In this document: positions 20,894 through 30,432 of the stretch, piece after piece
How the letters are laid out: each line of letters starts with the position of its first letter
Position numbering within the stretch: position 1 is the first letter of the stretch
Source: Martensiomyces pterosporus
Lineage: Eukaryota > Kickxellomycota > Kickxellomycetes > Kickxellales > Kickxellaceae
NCBI GenBank assembly: GCA_025201845.1
Contig: MU603973.1
Location: forward strand, 57,945-121,944
DNA length: 64,000 nt
Direction: 5' to 3'
Translations under genes and position numbers: made by a program
Notes under the pieces: generated by a model
What the model saw: only the letters and a program-made list of their open reading frames with translations
The model's database searches: none
What the model was told of the DNA's origin: nothing

Positions 20894-22291
20894 ATGGGCA
20901 TCGAAAAGTTTACGGCGCGGTCCGCTGAAATCGACGACACGCATCAGCCGCCATCAATCGATGTCGAGAAGCAGCAGGCTCTGCGCACGTACCTCCGCAA
21001 GATCGACATATTCCTTCTGCTCTGGCTGTGGCTGCTCAACATCTTTTGCCAATTCGACAAGCAGGCGATCGGGTCGGCCAAAGTGGTGGGGCTAGAGAAG
21101 GAGCTGGGACTCAAGGGCAGAGATTTCAACATCGCAGCAACGCTATTCTCCGTCGGTTTCCTGCTCTTCGACCCAGTCTCGCCCTATGTGGTCAGTCGCT
21201 GGGGGGCCTCAAAGGCACTGCCGTGCATCGTGCTTCTCTTTGGCGTCGTCTGCGGAGTAACCTCCCTGGCCCACACCAAGAGAGACCTGTATCTCCTCAG
21301 GTTCTTCCTGGGCGTTGCCGAGTCGGGATTTGCTCCTGCTGTTTTGTTCCTTTTGAGCTCCTACTATCCGCGCGAGAAACTCACTGCGCGTGTTGGGTGG
21401 TACTACAGCGCGTCGCCGGCCGGCGGGCTTGTTGGCGGTGTGATGTCCAGCGGCATTTCGCACATCAAGCATGCATCGATCTCACCATGGCGCTGGATCT
21501 ACATCGTCCTGGGCTGCATCACACTTACCCTGGGCCTCCTGTCGTTCTTTGTGATCAACGATAAGCCCGAGTCCTGCTCGTTCCTCTCGCCTAGCGACAA
21601 GGAGCTGATCAAGGAGGCCAACTCGCATGCACCGCCGGAACCCGTCAAGGCCAAAGAGGTAGCACGCGTCTTGCGTGACTGGCAGGTGTGGGTGTTTGGC
21701 ATCACCTGCATGCTCACCAGCTGCGGCTGCTCGTCAATCAACGTCTTTGCGCCGTCGATTATCAACAACTACGGGTTCACGCCATCCCAGTCGCAGGCCC
21801 TGCTTGCTGTGCCCTCGATCTTTGGATTCTTTGCCATGGTCGGTGCCGGATACCTGGTAAGGTGCCTGAAGTCGCACTACTTGGCAACAGTTGGCACCAT
21901 GAGCATGGTGGTTGTTGGATGCATCATCCTCTTGTCCACGCTCAGTGTTCCTGCACGGATGGTGGGCTTGTGCCTCATGGCTGCTGGCAGCTTCGCCAAC
22001 TTTACCATCCTTCCAGGACACTTTATCTCGAACTACAGCCATACCAGGGCGCAGGCGAATGTGAGCTCCGCATTCGTCCCCATGATTGGCGGCCTGAGCG
22101 TCTTTGTGGCATCCAACGCATACACCAACAACCAGCAGCCGAGGTACCTGATCGGCCATGCCATCAATCTCACTGCTGCCTTGCTGTCCATCATCACGTC
22201 GTCCATTTTGAGATATAGCATGGCTAGGAGAAACAAGCGCAACTTGCTCAGGCACGGCGAGGGGGGCGACTACTTCAAATACATATACTGA
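20894..22291 (+). CDS. MFS permease, anion:cation symporter (Dal5/Tna1-like) family
   Basis: The product is 465 residues with about twelve hydrophobic segments and a long central loop near residues 230-260. The first helix region (LRKIDIFLLLWLWLLNIFCQ) followed by DKQAIGSAKV is typical of the fungal allantoate permease (Dal5)/ACS family, as are LRFFLGVAESGFAPAV and SPWRWIYIVLG. Family members import allantoate, nicotinate, biotin, pantothenate or similar small acids across the plasma membrane; the substrate here cannot be told. No membrane segment is missing. The next gene on the same strand is 400 bases away and unrelated. Confidence 0.9.
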   Translation: MGIEKFTARSAEIDDTHQPPSIDVEKQQALRTYLRKIDIFLLLWLWLLNIFCQFDKQAIGSAKVVGLEKELGLKGRDFNIAATLFSVGFLLFDPVSPYVVSRWGASKALPCIVLLFGVVCGVTSLAHTKRDLYLLRFFLGVAESGFAPAVLFLLSSYYPREKLTARVGWYYSASPAGGLVGGVMSSGISHIKHASISPWRWIYIVLGCITLTLGLLSFFVINDKPESCSFLSPSDKELIKEANSHAPPEPVKAKEVARVLRDWQVWVFGITCMLTSCGCSSINVFAPSIINNYGFTPSQSQALLAVPSIFGFFAMVGAGYLVRCLKSHYLATVGTMSMVVVGCIILLSTLSVPARMVGLCLMAAGSFANFTILPGHFISNYSHTRAQANVSSAFVPMIGGLSVFVASNAYTNNQQPRYLIGHAINLTAALLSIITSSILRYSMARRNKRNLLRHGEGGDYFKYIY

Positions 22292-22697
22292 GACCCCTTT
22301 TCCAGTTTTCTGCTTTTTCTGCCCAGGCACTGCTTTCTAATTTTAGGCTTGCATTGATTTCCCGGTGCTTGCAGGCATCCTACATCTCGGAAAAGGGCAA
22401 GGAAGAGTGCAGCAGACAAACCAGGATTTGGCCCAAAGACATGCTTCTCCCATTCAGCCTGCAACCAGCCTTTCAGCGCCTATATATAGAACCTGCACGT
22501 CCAGGGTTTCCACCACCATTTCCCCTAGGGTTTCCTCTGCCATTTCCTCTTGCCCACTGTTCTTCAAGCGAAAAGGAGACAAGGATTGCGGGTGTTTTTC
22601 TTTGGTGACGGCTGTTGCTTTCGCTGCCTCTTTTTCCCGTCTAATACAACGCTGCTACATTTATTTATACTGCTCCTGCCTAATACTCCAAGCCACT
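22292..22697. promoter_or_regulatory. Promoter and leader of the protease-homologue gene
   Basis: A TATATATA element lies at 22481-22488, 210 bases before the ATG. The likely leader contains two GGTTTCC(A/T)C-type repeats around 22505-22555. There is no gene in this gap. Confidence 0.5.
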
Positions 22698-23888
22698 ATG
22701 CTGCTGCCTTCGCGTGTCGCGTCACTATGCGCTCTGGGCATTGCTGCCGTGCTTGCAACTCCTCGCCCGGACGATAGCGGCAAGACTGTCCAGCCAGCTG
22801 TTGTGCCTCGCATTATCGGCGGCTCCCCAGCATCTAACAGCGCATTCAGCTTCACTGGCAAAATGCTGGCCAGAGATCCCAAGTACGCGGGGACGACGTG
22901 CACCGGAACGCTCATAACCCCATCGATTGTCATCACCACGGCCGACTGCCTGATAACAAGCGGGAACACTTGGTACAACTCCAACCTCGTTACTGTGTCG
23001 TTCGGCAGCACCTTGCAGGATGTCTATACCGCTCGCCAGCTCATGATCTCGGACCAGTATAACAGCAACACAAAGCACTATAACTTTGGCCTCATTTTTC
23101 TTGCCCAGTCTGTCCCTTCCTCTGTTGCCACTCCTGCAAGAGTCTACATGGGCCAGCCAGCCGCCAACACGCCTGTCATTGCTGCTGGATATGGAATGAC
23201 TGCAAATACCAACGGCACGTATCCATCGCAACTGATCACAGTGGGGCTGACTCTCTCTAGCCAATCGTTCTGCGCAAGCAAGAACTCCTATTTCGACTCC
23301 AACTCGCAGATCTGCACGGACGGTGGCTCTGGTAAAGACACGTGTCCCGGCGATGCGGGCGGTCCCTTGCTTGTTCCCGTTGATTCTAGCACATATGCAC
23401 TTCTCGGCGTCACCTCGGTGAGCACTATTCCTAAGGGCTCATCAAATCCGTACTGTGGACTGCCGGGTAGTGTCGGGTATTACGAGAGAATCGGATTTTG
23501 GGTCCAGTGGATGGTTAAAAACGCCAACCTGACGTCCAGCGATATATCCACCATTGGGTCGAGCCCTGGAGCGCCATCGGGTAGCTCAGGCAATGGAGCT
23601 GCCACAGATGCTGATCTTGCAGCAACCGGGGCAGGTGCTTCTGCAGGTGGGTTTACATTCACTCGTCTGAACCCAACTCCCGCTACTACCACTCCCGCTA
23701 CTACCACTCCTGCCACTACTGCTGGACAAACTTCGGCTCCTCCATCATTTACAACGCAGCCGCCTAACAGCCAAGGCCCTGCACCTGTCTTGACTCAAAA
23801 GGGCAGTGGCTCTGCACTTCCCTTCAGAATTGAGTTTTCTTCTGTCTTCATGGCAGTAGTTGCCCTTCTTTTCACGCTTTTCGCGTAG
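22698..23888 (+). CDS. GPI-anchored trypsin-fold protease homologue lacking the catalytic triad
   Basis: The product is 396 residues. Residues 1-20 are a signal peptide, and an Arg-IIGG activation-type junction follows near residue 37. The chymotrypsin-fold domain runs to about residue 280. The His motif reads TTADC (D83 in place of His), the Asp position reads HYNFGLIFL (N129 in place of Asp), and the Ser motif reads CPGDAGGPL (A220 in place of Ser). The Asp preceding that position (D219) and an S1-pocket Asp (D214) are kept. A Ser/Thr/Pro-rich stalk with TPATT repeats leads to a hydrophobic tail (VFMAVVALLFTLFA), a likely GPI signal. It should be a surface pseudoprotease for binding, not cleavage. 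The frame is intact, so this is not a decaying gene. Confidence 0.88.
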   Translation: MLLPSRVASLCALGIAAVLATPRPDDSGKTVQPAVVPRIIGGSPASNSAFSFTGKMLARDPKYAGTTCTGTLITPSIVITTADCLITSGNTWYNSNLVTVSFGSTLQDVYTARQLMISDQYNSNTKHYNFGLIFLAQSVPSSVATPARVYMGQPAANTPVIAAGYGMTANTNGTYPSQLITVGLTLSSQSFCASKNSYFDSNSQICTDGGSGKDTCPGDAGGPLLVPVDSSTYALLGVTSVSTIPKGSSNPYCGLPGSVGYYERIGFWVQWMVKNANLTSSDISTIGSSPGAPSGSSGNGAATDADLAATGAGASAGGFTFTRLNPTPATTTPATTTPATTAGQTSAPPSFTTQPPNSQGPAPVLTQKGSGSALPFRIEFSSVFMAVVALLFTLFA

Positions 23889-24073
23889 CATTTGGCACAT
23901 CCCCAGAGGTCGGGTGCTGTTCACCTAGCGGTTTGTTGTCAGCATGCCCCCCTACCCCCGTTTGTACTGCTGGTGAGTTTGACCAAATGGATACAGTTTA
24001 AAGAAGCATGTTGGAATACATAGAGATAGTAAGAGCAATGGAATAGAGAGAGCAACTACATGCCAGACCTGAC

Positions 24074-24841
24074 CTACTTGGCGTACTCGGCAATCTCGGG
24101 CTCGTCGTACTCCACATACCTGCCTGAAAGCGAGTGGTCAGCTCTCAGTGCCAGGTTGCCGATGATCGCTCCTGGGAGTTCAGTCGTGATCCTGGCTTCA
24201 ACAAGATCGTTCAATATATCCTGGGAACCCTCAACAACTGAGTCCTTAGCGTGGCCCACCACAGCTTCGAACATTGGCGTATCGACAACGCCTGGGTGAA
24301 TGGCTACCGCGGTAATTTCAGGTTCCTCGACTGCAAGGGTTTTGGTGGCGTGGTTGATGGCTGCCTTGCCCGCTCCATAGACACCATATTCAGGGAAATT
24401 ACCCTGGCTTGCAGCCGACGAGACGTTGATGATGCGGCCATGGACAGGCCTCAGCAGCGGCAGGGCCTTCTGGATCAGGCTGAATGGCGCAATAAAGTTG
24501 ATTTGGAAATGGCTGGTCCACGAGCTAATCGGTGTCGACGAGATGGGGCCAAAGGGGTCGATGATTGCAGCGTTGTTAACGAGAGCAACCAGAGTACCCT
24601 TCTTGGTGGCGTGGTCAACCACTGATTGCTGGACAGCCTCGTCAGTGACGTCTCCGACAACAGGAATGAACTGGACACCGTTGGCAGCAACCTTGTTGGC
24701 CTCCTCGCTGGTGCTGCTGATGGCGTCTGCAGAGCGCGCTACGCCAACGACAGAAACACCCTTGTTGATGAGGTGGAGGGAGATGGCCTTGCCTATTCCG
24801 CGCGAGGCACCTGTGACGATGGCAACGTTGTTAGACGACAT
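24074..24841 (-). CDS. Short-chain dehydrogenase/reductase
   Basis: The product is 255 residues, a standard classical SDR length. It has the cofactor motif TGASRGIG (residues 10-17), NNA (89-91), active-site Ser near S142, and Y155-x-x-x-K159 (YGAGK). A short yeast-type variant of sepiapterin reductase/Irc24-like enzymes is the closest type I can think of, reducing carbonyl groups such as diketones with NAD(P)H. The substrate is not evident. A TATATAAA element on the minus strand (24951-24958) lies ~110 bases before the ATG. Confidence 0.9.
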   Translation of the reverse strand: MSSNNVAIVTGASRGIGKAISLHLINKGVSVVGVARSADAISSTSEEANKVAANGVQFIPVVGDVTDEAVQQSVVDHATKKGTLVALVNNAAIIDPFGPISSTPISSWTSHFQINFIAPFSLIQKALPLLRPVHGRIINVSSAASQGNFPEYGVYGAGKAAINHATKTLAVEEPEITAVAIHPGVVDTPMFEAVVGHAKDSVVEGSQDILNDLVEARITTELPGAIIGNLALRADHSLSGRYVEYDEPEIAEYAK

Positions 24842-24950
24842 GGCTGCTTTGGGAAGTGTGATTGTGGGTGTGGTTGTAGCTATGGAGAATGGTGGGTCAA
24901 AACGTAGGTAGGAATACTACGTGCTGACAGGTGGAGGGCATTACCCGCCA

Positions 24951-24958
24951 TTTATATA
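24951..24958 (-). promoter_or_regulatory. TATA box of the SDR gene
   Basis: The minus strand reads TATATAAA, 110 bases before the SDR start codon. Confidence 0.55.
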
Positions 24959-27440
24959 CTGAGCTTCCCTATAGCGTAGCATGCACATGAAGCACCTTGG
25001 CTGTGCAAGCTTGATGATCAAGGCTGGCTTGCTTGCTTGCTTACTAGTAATGCGCTTTAGGCTGACTAATGTGACTGTTTTCCTAGTGGCTGGAAGTCGC
25101 ACAGCTGCTGAGGCTATGAAGCTTGGCATATTGCGTGTTCGAAAAGCAAAAGGCGGAGACAGCCATTTCGGGGACGGATATTAGCAGAGGGCCACATGCC
25201 CCATCACTAAAATGGCATTACGTATATCCATGGATGCGGAACTGCGGTTAAAGATCGGACTTCACCAGAGAGGATTGTGTAATTTGACTCATTCGGTTCC
25301 GTGATCAGCGCTAAATCAACTGCTGTGGGCTGTATGCAGGCGCTCAGGTGAAGGGTAATGAAGAGCATAGCAAGACCACTGCTGAGGCTATGGAATAAAC
25401 TTTAAAAGCAGGGCCCTGCCACTTGGTGATGTTGGTTAGCTGAGCGAAGCGAAGTTAATGAATATATTAGAAAAGAGCGAAAGGGATGTTTACGAAGCTA
25501 AGGAGCCCTTGAGAGGGAAAGCAGTGTCAGCGAAGTATTTATGTGCGCCTCTGTCCAGCCATGGCTGGCAATCCCGACAACAGTGGGTGGTTGAGTTGCA
25601 TGAAATAGCGCCTGATTCCCTGCCTGCCTCACCACCTGCTAGATGCATGGAAACACCTTTTGCCATCTGATGCTATGCTTAAAGCGCAGCCAAGAGCGCA
25701 TACCATGTGCACACACTATGCAGCTCGTCACTGCAATAACTTTCCTCAGTGGCGTCCCGTCACATATTTCAACATTCCTACTTGAAGCGAGTTAACAGCC
25801 TATCTCATTTTCACGTCGCCCACTGTCCAGCATTCGGTGCACTGCATCTAGGCCCCAAATGTGTTTGCTGTTTCTAGCCCTTTTGACGGAGGTAAATGGC
25901 GCCATGCCATGCATGTAGCATTCTTATTTGTATTTTCGAAAATTGATTTATAATGCATGTCATTAAATTGAATTCCCCAATTCAATAATTTTGAACAGTG
26001 CACATAGAATAAAGAGCACTCTGCTGCTGATTTCAGCTAGTTCAGTGGACAGCATGGATTGCACGGTTGCAAGATGGTTTGCCTGATGTATTTGTCCTCA
26101 GAACGTTCCACATACACGAGGATTACAGGAAGTGGAGTAGATATGTAGAGCATGTGTGGGCGTGGTGGTGGGTGCAAATCGCCAACAATAAATGGCCATG
26201 CCATGTGCGACATGTGCAACATGTGCGCAGGTGCGTGGATCTCTCCTACCGAGTCGATCATATGGCTGCCAAGCTGCTTCCCTGAGCCAGATGTCTTCCT
26301 CTTCAGCCAAGCAAAAGTGGCTAGGTCAACAAGAAAAACATCAACAAACCATGGGAAAGGAGGCGTGCATGGATGCATTTCACATATGTGCTGCGAACGA
26401 CTAGCAGTCGGTGTGGCAGCATGTCACTGACAAATGGATCGGACAGGGAGCTGCTCGACCTGCTGCGCCAGGAGCAAAATGGAATGGCTGGAAAGAAAGG
26501 CCAAACGCATGGTTGGTTTGATGCCAAAAAAAAAAAACTCACGCATGATCCCCTTGACCAAGTTTATCGTCAGCTGACATGTGTGCAGAGACAGTTTTGC
26601 TTGCTTGCCCACTTACATATATACGGATGGCTCTCGGTGTTGTGTCTGGCACACCAAACCTCTCTATGAACAGCAAATGTATGTAATGACTGTGAGTAGC
26701 AGCTTTGCTGAGGGACATCAGGCATATCGCTGTAGCCATTCACAGAAAGGATCTGCCTTCCTTTGACAGTGCCCACGTACAAGTGGAATGCCGACATATA
26801 TGCGTGCTTCTGTAAACATAGCGTGATTTCTATACCTCGTAGTCTGCCAAGCATGCCCTGCCACATGGCTTATTCAAATGTGCATGTTGGCGCAGCCTGT
26901 GCACCGCTGCTCGCGCACTGTCCATCTGAAACACTGGAAACATAAATGCTGATAAATGCGAAAAGTGGCCGTGGCCATGTCCACATGTCTTCTTTCCAGA
27001 GAGACGCAGAGCGCATGACGAATATTCAGGCATTCTCCCGGGTCGAAATGCTGCATCCTGCCAATGAGATGGTGCTCTTGGCAGCAACCCAAGTAGTGAG
27101 AAGTATTATGTAAAGCTGCATAAAGCAGTGGTGAGTTTTGTTCTTCCCTTGTAGATCGTTTGCAAAAACGGTGTAAAATATACTGCCATGTTGTGGATTC
27201 CGTCGCTAAACTTCCCTCCCTCATTCTCGTTTTAATCTCTTTGAGCGTCACTCATATGCAAGAAGTGCATGTTCCATTTTAAAATCGAATTGTGGAGTAC
27301 AGGCAAAGGACACCTGCAGGGGGGAGTTGGCGAAATAGAACAAACAAAGACGAGCTGAGGAGCAGGCAGGGGATCTGGTCTCCTGCCTCTGCGCTGCATG
27401 CAGGATGTGGAGAGGCAGAAGCAGCAAGGGGAGGGTGTCC
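24959..27440. other. Long gene-poor, AT-richer region
   Basis: No ORF here has recognisable content. It contains copy A of the dispersed repeat (25443-25588), an AT-rich section near 25920-26000, and an A-run near 26526-26538. ORFs between 26037 and 27250 overlap each other on both strands and look random. Confidence 0.5.
25443..25588 (+). repeat. Dispersed repeat, copy A
   Basis: It begins GCGAAGCGAAG and contains CGAAGCTAAGGAGCCC, GAGAGGGAAAGCA and CGAAGTATTTATGTGCGC, ending near GACAACAGTGG. The same blocks in the same order occur in inverted orientation at 59716-59863 and, more weakly, at 63435-63535. This is a diverged interspersed element of about 150 bases; no ORF or terminal inverted repeat is certain. 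Confidence 0.8.
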
Positions 27441-27447
27441 AGTCGAG

Positions 27448-27454
27448 TATAAAA
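27448..27454 (+). promoter_or_regulatory. TATA box of the hexosaminidase gene
   Basis: A perfect TATAAAA lies 128 bases before the ATG. The ~95-base leader that would follow is pyrimidine- and CA-rich, as usual for fungal leaders. Confidence 0.65.
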
Positions 27455-27575
27455 CGCCACAGCAACGGCATAAATTTGCCAGTTAGTTCTCTACGCACAT
27501 TTCTGCTTTTCGTTCTGATATCCCACATATCCGTGGCTAATCCGCACCAATCCCTCTCTAGCAACCAACGCAACA

Positions 27576-29204
27576 ATGAAGATCACTGCTGCTATCGGCA
27601 TACTTGCCGCCCTCCCCTCCGTCTTCGCCGTCTGGCCCATCCCCACCACCTTCAACCAGGGCAAGTCCAACACCCAGGCCTACTGGGTCAACATTGAGGT
27701 GCAGGGCCAGTCCAGCCAGATTGTCAACCGCGCCGTCGAGCGCTACCGTGACATCATCAACAAGGAGAGCTTCACTGCTCCTGTCGACTACAAGCGCGGT
27801 GTCCTCAAGACCGACGGCAACTTTGAGAGCCTTGTCGTCTCCATTGAAACCAACAACGAGGACCTGAGCCTCAACACTGACGAGTCATACACCATTGACG
27901 TTCCTGTCAGCGGCAAGGCCACTCTCAAGGCCAAGACTCCCTACGGTGCTATCCGCGGCCTCGAGACCTTCTCGCAGCTCGTCAGCGCCAACGGCTACGC
28001 CAAGGTTATCACCAACACCCCCATCCAGATCAAGGATGCCCCCGTCTACCCTCACCGCGGTCTGGTCATCGATACTGCCCGCAACTTCCTCTCCGTCAAG
28101 ACTATCTACCGCATCCTCGACTCCATGTCCTACAACAAACTCAACGTCTTCCACTGGCACGTCATCGATTCTCAGTCGTGGCCAATCGAGTCCAAGACCT
28201 TCCCTGACCTTCATCTGAAGGGCGCCTACAGCAAGGAGCAGACCTACCTCTACGATGATGTCAAAAACGTCATTGCCTACGCCAAGGACCGCGGTATTCG
28301 TGTCATTCCCGAGATTGACGTTCCTGGCCATACCTACATCGTCAGTCTTGCCAAGCCTGAGATCATGAGCTGCGTCAACAAGCAGCCCAACTGGGACCGC
28401 TATGCTGCCGAGCCCCCGAGCGGCCAGCTCAACATTGCCAAGCCCGAGTCTATTGACTTCACCAACAAGCTCATTGATGAGTACACCAAGCTCTTCCCCG
28501 ACCAGGTCTTCCATCTTGGCGGAGATGAGGTCAACCGCAACTGCTGGAACGAGGACCCCGACGTCAAGGCTTACCTCGCTGCCCACCCTGGAGAGGACGT
28601 CGAGTCGCTTCTTGCCAACTACTACACCAAGGTTCACGACCACCTCGAGACCACCGGCAAGGACGGCTTCAGCTGGGAGGAGACTCTTGTCCACTCCAAG
28701 TACGTCCCCAAGAACAACACTATTATCCAGGTCTGGATCGACCAGGCAGCGGTCAAGACTGCTGTCGAGAAGGGATACCGCGTTGTTTCTTCCCACCACG
28801 ACTACCTGTACCTCGACTGCGGCCACGGTGCCTGGCTGCCCAACAATGACGGCAACTCGTGGTGCGACCCCTTCAAGACCTGGATGCATGTGTACAACTA
28901 CGACCCTGCAGCCAACATCACCAACCCTGCTCAGAGGAAGCTGATTCTGGGCACTGAGGCGGCAATCTGGGCCGAGCAGACCGACGAGACCGTCATTGAC
29001 ATTCGCCTCTGGCCTCGTGCTGCCGCTGTCGCCGAGACTACGTGGTCGGGCAAGACCGACTCGACTGGCCATGTCCGCAAGACCGAGGAGGTTGCCTCTC
29101 GTCTCCACGAGCAGCGTTTCCGCATGGTTGGCCGTGGCATCAGCGCCGAGCCCATGCAGCCTCTGTGGTGCGCTCGCAACCCTGGCTCTTGCAACCTTCC
29201 ATAA
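27576..29204 (+). CDS. Secreted beta-N-acetylhexosaminidase, GH20
   Basis: The product is 542 residues, normal for fungal GH20. Residues 1-18 are a signal peptide (MKITAAIGILAALPSVFA). A GH20b-like N-terminal domain runs to about residue 165 and is followed by the catalytic barrel starting at PHRGLVIDTARNF. The catalytic pair is D317-E318 in HLGGDEVN. HWHVIDSQSWP and the C-terminal WAEQTDE segment also fit. The enzyme releases GlcNAc (or GalNAc) from chito-oligosaccharides by substrate-assisted catalysis. Codon use is strongly C-ending, suggesting high expression. With the LysM protein it points to chitin handling. Confidence 0.96.
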   Translation: MKITAAIGILAALPSVFAVWPIPTTFNQGKSNTQAYWVNIEVQGQSSQIVNRAVERYRDIINKESFTAPVDYKRGVLKTDGNFESLVVSIETNNEDLSLNTDESYTIDVPVSGKATLKAKTPYGAIRGLETFSQLVSANGYAKVITNTPIQIKDAPVYPHRGLVIDTARNFLSVKTIYRILDSMSYNKLNVFHWHVIDSQSWPIESKTFPDLHLKGAYSKEQTYLYDDVKNVIAYAKDRGIRVIPEIDVPGHTYIVSLAKPEIMSCVNKQPNWDRYAAEPPSGQLNIAKPESIDFTNKLIDEYTKLFPDQVFHLGGDEVNRNCWNEDPDVKAYLAAHPGEDVESLLANYYTKVHDHLETTGKDGFSWEETLVHSKYVPKNNTIIQVWIDQAAVKTAVEKGYRVVSSHHDYLYLDCGHGAWLPNNDGNSWCDPFKTWMHVYNYDPAANITNPAQRKLILGTEAAIWAEQTDETVIDIRLWPRAAAVAETTWSGKTDSTGHVRKTEEVASRLHEQRFRMVGRGISAEPMQPLWCARNPGSCNLP

Positions 29205-29864
29205 ACATTTTGGCAGCACTAGAAAGCGGAGTGTCAGCAGTAATCAATACCTTTTTGTTCCCTGACTAGTTTTGAATAAAGTTCCTGAGGTTGTTGCTAT
29301 TTCCATGTGTAAAAGAGAACAGTGCTAGGCGCTCTGTGCAGTTTTGTAGCTAAGGAAATGTAATAAATGAGCAGGCTGTATGTCGAGCTGGGTAACACTG
29401 ACAACCTAGGACTGGTGGACATTCAGATCGATCCTTATGAAGGTGCTCTTGCACCTCCCGATATGCGTAGAAACCATTGCCCTCAGTCTTCTTGTAGTCG
29501 CATTTCACAAACCTTCGATAGCCCTGCTTGGGGCTGTCAGTTCTCCATTTGCCAAGGCTGACAATGACAAGTTCTAGCGCACTACCCACCATGACGCTGG
29601 TGTTGCTGGCGTGCCAAAAGCAAGTGGTGCGCATTTTATTTCGGTTTTCTTAAAATTCACCGCAGCTGCTGCATGTGAAGATGAGCATGGCATTGCACAG
29701 TCCAGAGTACCAAGTTGCTGACAAGGAGATCCAGGAAAAGTGGTTGTGAAAAGCGATATCCAAAAGACTAAATCGCAATCCCCTCTTATCTTCAGGCTGA
29801 TGAATCGATTTTTTGATGCACCATGCTTCTGCCTGGTAGAGCAGCACTCACCAGCGAGTCAGCC
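29205..29864. other. Hexosaminidase 3' region and intergenic sequence
   Basis: A poly(A) signal lies at 29275-29280. ORFs at 29350-29847 on the minus strand have no recognisable content; they could be unrecognisable downstream remains of the broken PAS gene, but I see no alignable motif. Confidence 0.45.
29275..29280 (+). terminator. Poly(A) signal of the hexosaminidase gene
   Basis: A canonical AATAAA lies 71 bases after the stop codon. Confidence 0.6.
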
Positions 29865-30230
29865 ATTCATTGCTAGTCATCAGTCGTGCTCTCTTGCAAG
29901 CGACGCCTGAACCACTGCACAGCAATTGACTCTAGCCTGTGCTTTTCGGGAGTCATCTTGGGGAACGTATATGCAATGTTGAGGTTGATATTGTCGCAGC
30001 TAAAGTTGGTGATGCGCGCAAAGATAGGCAGTCCCTCCTTGGGTTGCAGAAACACGTGAGCTATGGTGACGTTGTCGTCGGTAGATGTGCCAAAGCAGCC
30101 TCTGTCCTATGATTTTGTGCGGCTCGTATCCCAGAGACTGTCTGACGCTCGACGAGACAAGCATAACAAGCATACTAGGGGGGTTTGTCGTGCGCACCGA
30201 CATGCGATAAGCAGGCGATGCTGGCACCCT
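29865..30230 (-). pseudogene. Broken third copy of the PAS-protein family
   Basis: On the minus strand, 30227 down to about 30110 encodes VSSSVRQSLGYEPHKIIG, close to VSSSIRQALLYEPEDVVG of the next gene. After a frameshift and a gap of about 25 residues, homology resumes near 30085 with TDDNVTIAHVF and FARITNFSCDNINLN, matching TDDNVIMTSVF and VRMISFTCDNISFN. The copy stops soon after the first PAS domain; the Gln tract, the second PAS domain and the acidic tail are missing. It lies directly downstream of the two intact copies, on the same strand, so it is a decayed tandem duplicate. Confidence 0.82.
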
Positions 30231-30432
30231 TCAAGCCGCGGAGTATTGCAAAACAAACTATCTGCATGGTGCAGTGGCTGGACAGGAGAGAGAAGCGTGC
30301 TTTGGGGGCTAGGAATATCTAAGCCAGTTTGTGTGTATGCATGCGGCAATGATAGAGCTTACGCCGCTAGCGACTGATGCGTATCAAGCAGAATCTGGCG
30401 ATTAAAAACATGCTTACACTGCCTTTGTCGCC

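Noticed and set aside
27885..29219. 444-codon open frame antisense to the hexosaminidase
   Set aside because: It is a shadow of the strong C-ending codon bias of the GH20 gene; its product is Val/Leu/Gly-rich with no domain.
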